44,133 bases of DNA. Origin: Candidatus Caccomonas pullistercoris. GTDB taxonomy: Bacteria; Bacteroidota; Bacteroidia; Bacteroidales; Bacteroidaceae. Where the stretch lies: the NCBI GenBank assembly GCA_018714085.1, contig DVNY01000054.1:1-44133 (forward strand), read 5' to 3'. Position numbers and translations under genes: made by a program. The notes beneath the pieces were generated by a model that saw only the letters and a program-made list of their open reading frames with translations, did no database searches and was not told the origin of the DNA. Below are positions 29,854 through 39,957 of the stretch, one piece after another (position 1 is the first letter of the stretch; every line of letters begins with the position of its first letter).

Positions 29854-30711
29854 TTAGAGGGCTGGCTTGTTTGTCTCTCCCAAGCGCCGGCACCATTTTC
29901 CGCCCAGCCAGCAGTAGAGCCCGATGACTATGAAGGGTAGGCTCAGGAGCTGTCCTTGGTTGAGTCCGATGGCTGCCACGAGGTTCTGTTCCCAAGGTTC
30001 TTGCACTTCTTTGAGGAACTCGACGAAGAAGCGGAACGTGAAGATGGCCGTCAGGCAGTAGCCGAAGAAGTAGCCGGTGCCCACCTTTTGGCTGTGGCGG
30101 CGATAGAGCCACAGGCCGGCGAAGAAGAAGACAAGGTAGGCGATGGCTTCGTAAAGCTGAGCCGGATGGCGCGCCACGACGTCGCCGTTGTGGGCGAAGA
30201 CGAAGCCCCAGGCCACGTCGGTTGGGCGGCCGACGATTTCGGAGTTCATGAGATTGCCCAGCCGGATAAAGCACGCTGTGATGGGTGTGGCGATGGCGAT
30301 GTTGTCCAGTACGCGCATCAGGTTCACCTTCGTTCGCCGGACATAGAGCCAAAGCGCCAGGATAAGCCCGAGCGTGCCGCCATGGCTCGCCAGGCCGGCG
30401 TAGCCCGTGTAGCGCCAGCCGTCGGCGGTGCGGCTGATGGGGAGGAACATCTCGACGGGGTGGCTGAGGAAGTAGGCTGGCTCGTAGAAGAGGCAGTGAC
30501 CGAGCCGCGCGCCGACGAGGATACCGATGAGGCAATAGAAGAAGAGGGGGTCGAACTTTTCGCCCGGGATGCCTTGACGGCGGTAGAGGCGGGCCACAAT
30601 GAAGTAGGCCAGCACGAGGCCGATGCCCCAGCAGAGCGAGTACCAGCGCAGGCCGAAGTTACCGATGTGCAGGGCGACGAGGTCGGGGTTCCAGATGATG
30701 GGTCCTTCCAT
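29854..30711 (-). CDS. lgt: Prolipoprotein diacylglyceryl transferase
   Basis: Attaches diacylglycerol to the lipobox cysteine of prolipoproteins in the inner membrane. 285 aa with about seven hydrophobic segments. The HGG motif (ASHGGTLG) and the signature RLGNLMNSEIVGRPTDV, with its Arg, Asn and Glu, are present. It would act on the several lipoproteins encoded in this window. It starts 10 bp after the ychF stop, so the two genes probably share a transcript. A small GAGGA/TCCTC hairpin lies past the stop at 29824-29839. Confidence 0.97.
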   Translation of the reverse strand: MEGPIIWNPDLVALHIGNFGLRWYSLCWGIGLVLAYFIVARLYRRQGIPGEKFDPLFFYCLIGILVGARLGHCLFYEPAYFLSHPVEMFLPISRTADGWRYTGYAGLASHGGTLGLILALWLYVRRTKVNLMRVLDNIAIATPITACFIRLGNLMNSEIVGRPTDVAWGFVFAHNGDVVARHPAQLYEAIAYLVFFFAGLWLYRRHSQKVGTGYFFGYCLTAIFTFRFFVEFLKEVQEPWEQNLVAAIGLNQGQLLSLPFIVIGLYCWLGGKWCRRLGETNKPAL

Positions 30712-30721
30712 GGCGAGCGGC

Positions 30722-31825
<1,104 letters not shown>

Positions 31826-31953
31826 TGTGTGTATGTTGTATTGTTTTGTTGTCTTTTGCAGGGTGCCGTGTGGCGGTAGCCTTCGGCCGTCCGGCGCTTT
31901 GAGGGGTGGGGGATGCCTCTTCGGTTTTCCGGCCTGTGCGCCCGTTTGTCCTG

Positions 31954-32058
31954 TCGCGGTGTCAGGCTTTTTCCCGACGGCTGACAGAAATTTCTGGACG
32001 GCTGACTGAAAATCCTGTCAGCCGTCTGGGGTTTCCTGTCACTGCTCCCGTTTTTCCG
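31954..32058. repeat. 21-bp-period array H, five units, covering the stop codon of the folK-GNAT gene
   Basis: Units start at 31954, 31975, 31996, 32017 and 32038. Elements are CGACGGCTGAC, GGACGGCTGAC, GTCAGCCGTCT and GTCACTGCTCC after a weaker first unit. The minus-strand stop codon at 32039-32041 and the last six sense codons (AEKREQ) lie inside the final unit. Units three and four give an interrupted palindrome GGCTGACTGAAAATCCTGTC, extended by AGCC. Confidence 0.87.
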
Positions 32059-33022
32059 CTGTCGCCACGGCTGTCCAGCGTGTCAGGGAGTCGCCTTTGA
32101 TCTGGTAGGTGTTGGTTTCCCGCAGGGTGAATCCCATCTTTCTGTAAAGGGCGTTGGCGGCCTTGCGTGCCGGGCGCGAGGTCAGTTCGAGGCTTTGGAT
32201 GCCGGCGGCGGCTGCGTGGGCCAGTGTGTTGGCCATGAGCCTTTTGCCGAGTCCTTTTCCGCGGTGGACGGCGTCGACTACAACGTCCTCCACGTGGCCT
32301 TTCAGGCCGGTGAGCTGGGGTGTGGTCAGGAGTGAGGCCATCCCTATGAGTCTTCCTTCGGCGTTGCTGAGGGCGAGCAGGCAGAGCGCCTCCTCTTTGA
32401 GCAGTGTGCGGAGCCCTTCGGTCTGCCATGGCTGGCGGCCGGGGCTGAGCTGGGCGAGCAGGCGGTTGATCTCGGCGGTCAGTCGTGGTGTCACGTCGTC
32501 CGCTCTCAGGCGGCGGCAGGGCCGCGGGGCGGTGTGGGGCAGGCGCATGGCTTCCGTCGAGTCGCACCGGCTGGCCAATTCGGCGTAGGTCTGTCCTGTG
32601 CCCGCGTGGCGCAGTCCGCCGGCAATTTCGGCCAGCGGCAGGAGTACGAAAGCCCGTTCCGTCATTCGTGGGTGGGGCAGGGTGAGCGACGGGGTGTCGG
32701 TCTTCACGTCGTCCCAGGCCAGGAGGTCGATGTCAATGGGGCGGTCGGCGTAGTGGCCGCCGTGGCTTTTCTGCGTGCGGCCAAGCAGGCGTTCGACCTG
32801 GCGGCAGCAGGCAAAAGCCTCGGCCAGCGGCAGGTTGCAGGTGAAGCGGGCGGCACAGTTGAGGAAGCGGTGGCCTGATGCGAAACCGACAGGGTCGCTC
32901 TCATAACAGTCCGAGACGATGCCCTCGCCCCCCAGCGCCAGGGCGAGCAGGTCGCAGGCCGTGGCGAGTGTAGTGGCGCGGAGACCCAGGTTCGAGCCGA
33001 GTGAGAGTAGAAGGGTGGGCAT
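32039..33022 (-). CDS. folK: FolK (HPPK)-GNAT acetyltransferase fusion
   Basis: 327 aa in one frame. Residues 1-160 are 6-hydroxymethyl-7,8-dihydropterin pyrophosphokinase of folate synthesis: LSLGSNLG at the start, Asp97 and Asp99 in RPIDIDLL, and LPHPRMTERAFVLLPL, split as LPHPRMTER and AFVLLPL. Residues about 175-320 are a GNAT N-acetyltransferase with the acetyl-CoA loop RGKGLG at 254-259 and ALYRKMGF near the end. FolK alone is about 150 aa in relatives I recall. The GNAT substrate is unknown. Its last codons derive from repeat array H. It follows queA by 8 bp, the last gene of the ftsX operon. Confidence 0.92.
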   Translation of the reverse strand: MPTLLLSLGSNLGLRATTLATACDLLALALGGEGIVSDCYESDPVGFASGHRFLNCAARFTCNLPLAEAFACCRQVERLLGRTQKSHGGHYADRPIDIDLLAWDDVKTDTPSLTLPHPRMTERAFVLLPLAEIAGGLRHAGTGQTYAELASRCDSTEAMRLPHTAPRPCRRLRADDVTPRLTAEINRLLAQLSPGRQPWQTEGLRTLLKEEALCLLALSNAEGRLIGMASLLTTPQLTGLKGHVEDVVVDAVHRGKGLGKRLMANTLAHAAAAGIQSLELTSRPARKAANALYRKMGFTLRETNTYQIKGDSLTRWTAVATAEKREQ

Positions 33023-33030
33023 GGCGTCGG

Positions 33031-34083
33031 TCAGTCGACAATGAGCATCACGTCGCCGTAGGGGCCGAACTGGTAGTCCTCTTTCAGGGCCACGTCGTAG
33101 GCCGCCATGGTCTGCTCGTAGCCTCCAAAGGCAGAGGTGAGCATCAGGAGGGTCGAGTAGGGGAGGTGGAAGTTAGAGAGCATAGCGTCGGCCACGGAGA
33201 ATTCGTAGGGCGGAAAGATGAACTTATTGGTCCATCCTTCGAACTCTTTGATGCGTTTGTCTGTGCCTACGCAGGCTTCGAGCGCCCGTTGTACCGTTGT
33301 CCCGACCGCCACGATCTTGTGTTCGTTGTCTTTGGCGCGGTTGACGATCTGGCAGCACGTCGCGTCGACGTGCATCTCCTCGCTGTCCATCTTGTGCTTC
33401 GTGAGGTCCTCGACGTCTGTCGTGCGGAAATTGCCCAGTCCGCAGTGCATCGTGAGGAACGCGAAATCGATGCCCTTTATCTCCATGCGTTTCATCAGTT
33501 CCCGCGAGAAGTGCAGTCCGGCCGTCGGAGCCGTCACGGCGCCTTCGTGGCGGGCGAAGATGCACTGGAAGCGTTCCAGGTCCTCCGGTTCAGACTCCCG
33601 GCCGATGAAGCGGGGGATCGGAGCCTCGCCGAGGGCATAGAGCTGGCGCTTGAATTCGTCATGGTCTCCGTCGTAGAGGAAACGGAGCGTGCGGCCGCGG
33701 CTCGTGGTGTTGTCGATGACTTCCGCCACGATGGAGTTGTCTTCGCCGAAATAGAGTTTGTTGCCGATGCGTATCTTGCGGGCCGGGTCTACCAGTACGT
33801 CCCAAAGACGCAGTTCCTGGTTCAGCTCGCGCAGCAGGAACACTTCGATGCGCGCGCCGGTCTTTTCCTTGTTTCCATAGAGGCGGGCGGGAAACACCTT
33901 GGTATCATTGAAGACGAAGACGTCGTGTTCGTCAAACATGTTCAGTATTTCCTTGAACATGTGATGCTCTATCTCGCCTGTCTTGCGGTGCAGCACCATC
34001 ATGCGGCACTCGTCGCGGTGTGGCGCGGGATACTTTGCGATTTTCTCCTCAGGCAGTTTGAATTTGAATTGCGACAGCTTCAT
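33031..34083 (-). CDS. queA: S-adenosylmethionine:tRNA ribosyltransferase-isomerase QueA
   Basis: Transfers the ribosyl part of SAM to preQ1 in tRNA, making epoxyqueuosine. 350 aa, typical. Motifs [15 protein letters not shown] at the start, GREL-like [14 protein letters not shown] and [15 protein letters not shown] near the end are diagnostic. It starts 24 bp after the truB stop; both modify tRNA or related RNA. Confidence 0.97.
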   Translation of the reverse strand: MKLSQFKFKLPEEKIAKYPAPHRDECRMMVLHRKTGEIEHHMFKEILNMFDEHDVFVFNDTKVFPARLYGNKEKTGARIEVFLLRELNQELRLWDVLVDPARKIRIGNKLYFGEDNSIVAEVIDNTTSRGRTLRFLYDGDHDEFKRQLYALGEAPIPRFIGRESEPEDLERFQCIFARHEGAVTAPTAGLHFSRELMKRMEIKGIDFAFLTMHCGLGNFRTTDVEDLTKHKMDSEEMHVDATCCQIVNRAKDNEHKIVAVGTTVQRALEACVGTDKRIKEFEGWTNKFIFPPYEFSVADAMLSNFHLPYSTLLMLTSAFGGYEQTMAAYDVALKEDYQFGPYGDVMLIVD

Positions 34084-34107
34084 AATGTCTATATGCTTGT
34101 TTGTTTT

Positions 34108-34815
34108 TTACGTCGTTGTGTCTGTCGGACGGGGCAGGGATTCGATCCATTGCGTCGCCTCGTCGAGTGTCATGCAGTCTTCGACGCGGTATTCGCCCAC
34201 CCGTGTGCGGCGCAATGCGGTCAGATGGGCGCCGCTCCCGAGGGCTTGCCCGATGTCGCGGGCCAGTGCCCGGATGTACGTCCCCTTCCCGCAGACCACG
34301 CGGATGTCGATCTCGTCGGGCAGCCGGCATCCTGTGAGCTCGATCTCGTCGATGCGGATGAGCTTGGCACGCAGGGGGACGTCCTCGCCCTTGCGTGCCA
34401 TTTTGTAGGCACGCTTTCCCTCTATTTTGCAGGCCGAGAAAGCGGGCGGCACCTGCTCGATGTTTCCTTCGAAACGGCGGAGCGCCTCACGGACAGCTTC
34501 CTCGGTGATGTGGGCAGTGGGATAGGTGGCGTCGATGCCGTGTTCGAGGTCGAAACTCGGCGTCGTGGCGCCCAGCCGCAGGGTAGCCGTGTATTCTTTG
34601 GTCTGTGCTTGGAGTTCGTCGATGCGCTTGGTGGCTTTCCCGGTGCAGAGCAGGACGACGCCAGTGGCCAGCGGGTCGAGCGTGCCGGCGTGTCCCACTT
34701 TGATCTTGCGGCCCAAGTGTTGCGTAAGCAGCCATCTCACCTTCGCCACAAGGCCGAAGGATGTCCATTCGTAGGGCTTGTCGATGGCGAGTATCTCTCC
34801 CTCCAAGAAGTCCAT
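34108..34815 (-). CDS. truB: tRNA pseudouridine-55 synthase TruB
   Basis: Makes pseudouridine 55 in the T loop of tRNAs. 235 aa, the short form without a long PUA-like tail. The catalytic aspartate is in KVGHAGTLDPLATGVV (Asp at about residue 43). YEWTSFGLVAKVRW and CGKGTYIRALARDIGQ are further family motifs. It is 9 bp past the uppP stop. Confidence 0.96.
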   Translation of the reverse strand: MDFLEGEILAIDKPYEWTSFGLVAKVRWLLTQHLGRKIKVGHAGTLDPLATGVVLLCTGKATKRIDELQAQTKEYTATLRLGATTPSFDLEHGIDATYPTAHITEEAVREALRRFEGNIEQVPPAFSACKIEGKRAYKMARKGEDVPLRAKLIRIDEIELTGCRLPDEIDIRVVCGKGTYIRALARDIGQALGSGAHLTALRRTRVGEYRVEDCMTLDEATQWIESLPRPTDTTT

Positions 34816-34824
34816 GCGTCCGGT

Positions 34825-35664
34825 TTATTCCAAAGTGAGTTCGTAGCCCAGGGCGGCCATGATGAGAATCGCGGCGCCGACGATGATGCGATACCATCCG
34901 AAGGCGACGAAACCGTATTTGGCGACGTAGTTGATGAAGAACTTGATGGCCAAGATGGCGACGACGAATGCCACCACGCAACCGACGAGGAGCAGGCTCA
35001 GGTTATCGCCCTGCGTGAGGATATTACCTTCGTCGTGGCTCATCAGTTTGTAGAGTTCGAGGCACGTGGCGCCGAACATCGTCGGCACGGCGAGGAAGAA
35101 CGAGAACTCGGCGGCGGCCTTGCGTGTCAGTTTTTGCGCCATGCCGCCTACTATTGTGGCCATGGAGCGCGATACGCCCGGGATCATGGAAATACATTGG
35201 AAACATCCGATCAGGAAGGCGCGTTTCAGTGTCATGGGAGTCTGTTCGGACGAATGGCTGAACAGACGGTCGCAGAACAACATGAACACGCCGCCCACTA
35301 TGAGCATCACGGCTACGAGCATGACGTTGTCGAGGTTCGATTCGATGAAATCGTTGAACGCCAGTCCAAGCACGACGGCCGGCAACACGCCGACGATCAG
35401 GCGCAGGTAGAAGCGCCAGATGGCCTGCCACCAGGTGTAGCCTTTGGTCTGCATGGTTTCCGGGTAGAAGAACTTGCGCCAATAGAGGCAGATGACGGAG
35501 AGGATGGCGCCGAACTGGATAATTACGGTAAAGGCTTTGAGGAACGGGGTGCTCTCCATGCCGAGCAGGCCTTGGGTGATGATCATGTGGCCCGTCGAGG
35601 AAACGGGGAGGAATTCCGTGAGGCCTTCGACGATGGCAATGATGATGGATTCAATCCAAGTCAT
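34825..35664 (-). CDS. uppP: Undecaprenyl-diphosphate phosphatase UppP (BacA)
   Basis: Recycles undecaprenyl pyrophosphate for cell-wall synthesis; its over-expression gives bacitracin resistance in other bacteria. 279 aa with about eight membrane segments. The N-terminal EGLTEFLPVSSTGHMII motif and the central GVSRSMATIVGGM motif carry the conserved catalytic Glu, Ser and Arg residues. DUF3098 precedes it by 16 bp. Confidence 0.97.
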   Translation of the reverse strand: MTWIESIIIAIVEGLTEFLPVSSTGHMIITQGLLGMESTPFLKAFTVIIQFGAILSVICLYWRKFFYPETMQTKGYTWWQAIWRFYLRLIVGVLPAVVLGLAFNDFIESNLDNVMLVAVMLIVGGVFMLFCDRLFSHSSEQTPMTLKRAFLIGCFQCISMIPGVSRSMATIVGGMAQKLTRKAAAEFSFFLAVPTMFGATCLELYKLMSHDEGNILTQGDNLSLLLVGCVVAFVVAILAIKFFINYVAKYGFVAFGWYRIIVGAAILIMAALGYELTLE

Positions 35665-35680
35665 GAGTTTTCAGTATGGT

Positions 35681-35935
35681 TTAGTTGTTCTGTTCGTCGT
35701 GGTTTGCGTTTTTGTCAGCGGGCCGACGCAGGATGCCGTAAATCATGAAGAGGAATCCGAACAGGCAGACCGCCGGGGCTACCTTTATTCGGCGTGTGCT
35801 GAATATGTCGGGGTTGAAAACTGTCTCGGTCGAGCCGGGGCCTGACATAAGGATGAAACCGACGATGACGGCGATCATGCCTGCGGCGAGCAGGATGAAG
35901 TTCGTGCGGTCGAATGCGAAATTTCTTCTGTCCAT
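35681..35935 (-). CDS. DUF3098 small membrane protein
   Basis: 84 aa with two transmembrane segments (about 14-31 and 52-68) and FNPDIFSTRRIKVAPAVCL between them. This matches DUF3098, which in Bacteroidetes sits between ftsX and uppP. The function is unknown; its position suggests a role in division or envelope synthesis. The 57-bp gap to ftsX shows nothing notable. Confidence 0.9.
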   Translation of the reverse strand: MDRRNFAFDRTNFILLAAGMIAVIVGFILMSGPGSTETVFNPDIFSTRRIKVAPAVCLFGFLFMIYGILRRPADKNANHDEQNN

Positions 35936-35992
35936 ACGATTGATTTTGTTTGTTGGCTGAGGGGGATGTGGGGTGGCGCTTCTCTTCCGGCG

Positions 35993-36865
35993 TCAGCTGA
36001 CGTAGACTTGCGCGGTGTCCATGCGCAGGTGTTTGTTGACCGAGAAGAAGGCGCACACAAGGGTGAGCAGGATGCCGCAGACGGCGACGACGCCCATGGT
36101 GCCTGCCCACACGACGGTGTCGATAAGGCCGGCCAGCGCCGGGTCCCAGTCGAGCAGGAGCATGATGCCGCCTGCAAGGAGCCCGTCGGCGAGCACAGCC
36201 GACACCACGCCGATCCAGAAAGCGCGCGCCATGAAAGGCCTGCGGATGAAACTGCGGCGCGCACCGACCATTTTCATCGTGTGGATGGTGAAACGGCGTG
36301 AATAGATGTTCAGGCGCATCGTGTTGTTGATCAGTGAGAACGAGACGAACGCCAGCAGCACGGCGACCACGAGGAGCACCAAGCTGATTTGACGGATGTT
36401 GTGGTTGACGTTGTCCATAAGGTCTTTCTGATACACAACGTCGATCACCTCGTTCCGGCCGGAGAGGGCGGGGATGTGGCGGCTGAGGCTGTCGTTGTTG
36501 GCGTAGTCCGCCTTCAAATGGATTTCGAACGAGGCGGGGATGGGGCTTGTGCCGAGGAACTCGGCGGGGTCGGTGCCCAGTGCTTCGGCCTGTTCGCGTG
36601 TGGCGGCTTCCTTCGAAGTGTAATCCACACGGCGCACGTAGGGCAGCCGGCAGAGCTCGGCTTGCAGGCGACGCGTCTGGGCGGCGTCGACGCTGTCCGA
36701 AAGCATCACCTGGATGGTGAAGTTTTCCCTGACGGTGCGGCCCAAGTTGGCTGCTGTCGTGACGAAGAACACCACGATGCCAAGCAGAATGAGCACCAGC
36801 GTAGTGCTGATGCACGACGTGACGGTGTTGAACACGCCCCGGCTGTGTCTCTTTCTTTTCTTCAT
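35993..36865 (-). CDS. ftsX: Cell division ABC-transporter permease FtsX
   Basis: 290 aa. A first membrane segment (about 20-40) is followed by a periplasmic domain (about 45-160) and three C-terminal membrane segments (about 165-190, 220-245, 255-275), the FtsX fold. With FtsE it controls peptidoglycan hydrolases at the septum. ftsE is not adjacent, as is usual in this phylum. It heads the six-gene operon ending in folK. Confidence 0.95.
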   Translation of the reverse strand: MKKRKRHSRGVFNTVTSCISTTLVLILLGIVVFFVTTAANLGRTVRENFTIQVMLSDSVDAAQTRRLQAELCRLPYVRRVDYTSKEAATREQAEALGTDPAEFLGTSPIPASFEIHLKADYANNDSLSRHIPALSGRNEVIDVVYQKDLMDNVNHNIRQISLVLLVVAVLLAFVSFSLINNTMRLNIYSRRFTIHTMKMVGARRSFIRRPFMARAFWIGVVSAVLADGLLAGGIMLLLDWDPALAGLIDTVVWAGTMGVVAVCGILLTLVCAFFSVNKHLRMDTAQVYVS

Positions 36866-36918
36866 GATTCTAACGCCTGGCGCACTGCCCGACGGCTCTT
36901 AATTTGGCTAAATTGCTA

Positions 36919-36926
36919 CAAAAGTA
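36919..36926 (-). promoter_or_regulatory. -7 box of the ftsX operon promoter
   Basis: CAAAAGTA on the plus strand, i.e. TACTTTTG on the coding strand, about 54 bp before the ftsX ATG. Confidence 0.6.
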
Positions 36927-37068
36927 GTACATTAAATAACGCAAGCCCTGATAATTTAGCACTTTTAACGTTTTCGGTGTCCTGCCTGCACTTGCAGTGA
37001 GGCATGGAGCGGCCGGCCGAAGCGCTTCCGGACAGCCGCTAACCTCCGTTCGCAGAACTGCAACAGCA

Positions 37069-37173
37069 GGGTGGCTCGTGGGATTTCCTGTTGGCCGACC
37101 TGTAATTTTCAGACGGCTGACAGGAAATCCTAAATAACTGACAGGATTTACGGGACGGCTGACCGGGAAAACG
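37069..37173. repeat. 21-bp-period array I, five units, between divergent ftsX and miaB
   Basis: Units start at 37069, 37090, 37111, 37132 and 37153. The last three repeat the AGACGGCTGAC, AAATAACTGAC, GGACGGCTGAC order of arrays D and E. This is the only array between two divergent genes, about 110 bp from the miaB -7 box and 140 bp from the ftsX box. Confidence 0.9.
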
Positions 37174-37281
37174 GTAGCCGCAGCCCGGCGGACGGCGTCG
37201 ACGCCCGTGGTTCGGACAGACCTGTCCGCCGTCGCAACTGCTATGGCGGGGTGGGGTGGTGGCTGCCTCGAAAAAAATGAC

Positions 37282-37289
37282 TACCTTTG
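37282..37289 (+). promoter_or_regulatory. -7 box of the miaB-fprA promoter
   Basis: TACCTTTG, a perfect TAnnTTTG box, 18 bp before the ATG at 37308. It overlaps a possible in-frame TTG start at 37287, which argues against that start. Confidence 0.7.
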
Positions 37290-37307
37290 CCCGGAAATCT
37301 CAAAGGC

Positions 37308-38672
37308 ATGAAGAAACTCCACATAGAAACCTACGGTTGCCAGATGAACGTGGCCGACAGCGAGGTTGTCGCTTCGGTGATGCGTATGGCGGGCTATGAG
37401 CCCTGCGAGACCGAGGCGGAAGCCGACGCCGTCTTCCTGAACACATGTTCAGTGCGCGACAACGCCGAACAGAAGATCCTGCACCGCCTTGAATCCCTGA
37501 CAGCCCAGCGCCGCAAGGGGCGCCGGCTCATCATCGGCGTGCTGGGCTGCATGGCCGAGCGTGTCAAGGACGACCTCCTCAACCGCTATGGCGCCGACCT
37601 CGTCGCCGGTCCCGACGCTTACCTGTCCCTGCCCGACCTTGTGGCTCAGGCGGAGAACGGCCAGAAGGCCATCAACATTGAGCTCTCGACCACGGAGACC
37701 TATCGCGACGTCGTCCCCGAGCGCTACTGCGGCAGCCGCCTCTCGGGCTTTGTGAGCATCATGCGCGGTTGCAACAATTTCTGCCACTACTGCATCGTGC
37801 CTTACACCCGCGGACGCGAGCGTTCGCGCGACATCAGCAGCATCCTCGCCGAGGTGCACGACCTTGAAGCCCGCGGTTACCGCGAAGTCACCCTGCTCGG
37901 GCAGAACGTCAATTCCTACCGTTGGGTGTCGGATCAAGGGGAGGAGGTCGGTTTTCCCGAACTGTTGCGCCGCGTGGCCAGGGCGGTGCCGTCGATGCGC
38001 GTAAGGTTCACCACGTCACATCCTAAGGACATGAGCGACGAGACCCTGCACGTCATTGCGGACGAACCGAACGTCTGCCGCCACATCCACCTTCCGGTGC
38101 AGAGTGGCTCCGACCGGATTCTCAAGCTGATGAACCGGAAATACACCCGGGCATGGTACATGGACCGCATCGCCGCCATCCGCCGCATCGTGCCCGACTG
38201 TGGTCTCTCGACCGATATCTTCGCCGGCTATTGCTCCGAGACGGAAGACGACCACCGCCAGACCCTCTCGCTCATGGAGGAGTGCGGCTACGATTCGGCC
38301 TTCCTCTTCAAATACAGCGAGCGCCCCGGCACCTATGCAGCCCGCCACCTGCCCGACGATGTGCCGGAGGATGTCAAGGTGCGCCGGCTCGAAGAGCTCA
38401 TCGCCCTGCAAAACCGCCTGAGTGCCGAGAGCAACCAGCGCTGCATAGGGCACACGTTCGAGGTGCTGGCTGAGGGAGTGAGCAAACGCTCACGCGACCA
38501 GCTCTTCGGCCGCACGGAGCAGAACAAGGTAGTGGTCTTCGACCGTGGGTCGCACCGCCCGGGCGACTACGTCCGCCTGCGCATCACCGCGGCGTCGTCC
38601 GCCACACTTCATGGTGTCGAGCCGGACAGCGCCGAAAGCTTACCACAGGACGGCCCGGCGGAAAATGATTAA
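37308..38672 (+). CDS. miaB: tRNA-2-methylthio-N6-dimethylallyladenosine synthase MiaB
   Basis: Radical-SAM methylthiolation of i6A37 in tRNA. 454 aa. The N-terminal auxiliary cluster is held by Cys11 (TYGCQMN), Cys47 and Cys81. The radical-SAM cluster is CNNFCHYC at Cys155, Cys159 and Cys162. A C-terminal TRAM domain starts near residue 380. The start at 37308 fits the family N-terminus (MKKLHIETYGCQMN) and the promoter. fprA follows after 19 bp. Confidence 0.97.
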   Translation: MKKLHIETYGCQMNVADSEVVASVMRMAGYEPCETEAEADAVFLNTCSVRDNAEQKILHRLESLTAQRRKGRRLIIGVLGCMAERVKDDLLNRYGADLVAGPDAYLSLPDLVAQAENGQKAINIELSTTETYRDVVPERYCGSRLSGFVSIMRGCNNFCHYCIVPYTRGRERSRDISSILAEVHDLEARGYREVTLLGQNVNSYRWVSDQGEEVGFPELLRRVARAVPSMRVRFTTSHPKDMSDETLHVIADEPNVCRHIHLPVQSGSDRILKLMNRKYTRAWYMDRIAAIRRIVPDCGLSTDIFAGYCSETEDDHRQTLSLMEECGYDSAFLFKYSERPGTYAARHLPDDVPEDVKVRRLEELIALQNRLSAESNQRCIGHTFEVLAEGVSKRSRDQLFGRTEQNKVVVFDRGSHRPGDYVRLRITAASSATLHGVEPDSAESLPQDGPAEND

Positions 38673-38691
38673 CCAACAAACTCTTAACGCA

Positions 38692-39879
38692 ATGAATATC
38701 CAAGGCAAAGTACACTACGTCGGCGTCAACGACCGCGTGAAGCACCGCTTCGAGGGGCTTTGGCTCCTACCGCAGGGCGTGTCGTACAACTCGTATCTCA
38801 TCGACGACGAGAAAGTCGCCCTCATCGATACGGTCGACGTCGCCTTCTTCACTGAATATCTCGATAACATCCGCGCCGTCATCGGCGACCGCCCCATTGA
38901 TTATCTCGTCATCAATCACATGGAGCCCGACCACTCCGGCTCGATTGCGCTCATCCGCAAGTATTATCCCGGAGTTCGCCTCGTGGGTAACAAAAAGACA
39001 TTCGAGATGGTCGAGGGCTTCTATGGCGTGCCGACCGGCGACGATCTCGTCGTGGCCGAGGGCGACAGCCTCCCGCTGGGCCACCACCGGTTGCGTTTCC
39101 ACCTTGTCCCGATGCTCCATTGGCCCGAGACGATGGTCAGCTACGACGAGACGGAGCACATCCTCTTTTCGGGCGACGCTTTCGGCTGCTTCGGCGCGCT
39201 CAACGGCAACGTCGTCGACGAGCAGATGGACACCGCGCCCTACTGGCCGGAGATGGAGCGCTACTATGCCGCCATCCTCGGCAAGTTCTCGCCCATGGTG
39301 AAGCGCGCATTGGCCAAGTTGGGCGGTTTGCAGATAGACATGATCTGTTCGACGCACGGCCCGGTGTGGAAGAAAGAGGTGGCGCGCGCCGTCGGCGTAT
39401 ATGACCGCATGAGCCGCGGCGTGACGGAGCCGGGTGTCGTTGTTTGCTACGGCTCAATGTACGGAAACACGCAACGTGTGGCCGAAGCTGTCGCCGCGGG
39501 GGCTGCCGAAGCCGGGTTGCGCAAAGTCATCGTGCACAACCTCTCCGTCTCGCAGCCGTCGTTTGTGCTGGCCGACATTTTCCGTTACAGCGGTCTGGCC
39601 ATCGGCGGGCCGACCTATAACGGCGGACTCTTCCCTGTGGTCGAAGACCTGCTTCGCCGTTTGGCCGGGCGCGAGGTCAGCGGCCACAAACTGGCTTATT
39701 TCGGTGGCTTCACCTGGGCCAGTGCAGCCTGCAAGACCGTTGCGCATTATAATGAGCAGATGAAGATGGACCTCGTGGCTGATCCTGTGGAATGGAAGCA
39801 GGGTGCCGGCGCTGCGACGCTCGATGCCGCCCGCGCCATGGGGCGGCGGTTGGCCGAGGCCGTGTTGTCGGCCGATTGA
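38692..39879 (+). CDS. A-type flavoprotein FprA (flavodiiron NO/O2 reductase)
   Basis: Reduces oxygen or nitric oxide in anaerobes, protecting the cell. 395 aa. An N-terminal metallo-beta-lactamase fold binds the diiron site with His76, Glu78 and Asp80 (NHMEPDHSG), His143 (MLHWPE), Asp162 (SGDAFG) and His222 (STHGP), all present. A flavodoxin domain follows from about 252 (YGSMYGNTQRVAEAV). The ATG at 38692 fits the family start; an ATG at 38665 that overlaps the miaB stop is possible. The electron donor, usually a rubredoxin, is not in the window. Confidence 0.95.
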   Translation: MNIQGKVHYVGVNDRVKHRFEGLWLLPQGVSYNSYLIDDEKVALIDTVDVAFFTEYLDNIRAVIGDRPIDYLVINHMEPDHSGSIALIRKYYPGVRLVGNKKTFEMVEGFYGVPTGDDLVVAEGDSLPLGHHRLRFHLVPMLHWPETMVSYDETEHILFSGDAFGCFGALNGNVVDEQMDTAPYWPEMERYYAAILGKFSPMVKRALAKLGGLQIDMICSTHGPVWKKEVARAVGVYDRMSRGVTEPGVVVCYGSMYGNTQRVAEAVAAGAAEAGLRKVIVHNLSVSQPSFVLADIFRYSGLAIGGPTYNGGLFPVVEDLLRRLAGREVSGHKLAYFGGFTWASAACKTVAHYNEQMKMDLVADPVEWKQGAGAATLDAARAMGRRLAEAVLSAD

Positions 39880-39901
39880 CCAGCGGACTGCGACGCATCG
39901 T

Positions 39902-39947
39902 TATGCGAGGAGGCACTCTCCCGGCCGGGGGAGTGCCTCCTCGCATA
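39902..39947. terminator. 46-bp palindromic terminator after fprA
   Basis: Arms running inward from TATGCGAGGAGGCACTC and GAGTGCCTCCTCGCATA, with a GC-rich centre. It starts 23 bp past the fprA stop. It has little T-run, so its strength as an intrinsic terminator is uncertain. Confidence 0.75.
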
Positions 39948-39957
39948 CGGTCGCGAT

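Noticed and set aside
33001-35748. A 915-residue open frame on the plus strand opposite folK, queA, truB and uppP
   Set aside because: Four well-supported genes occupy the other strand; the long frame is a GC shadow.
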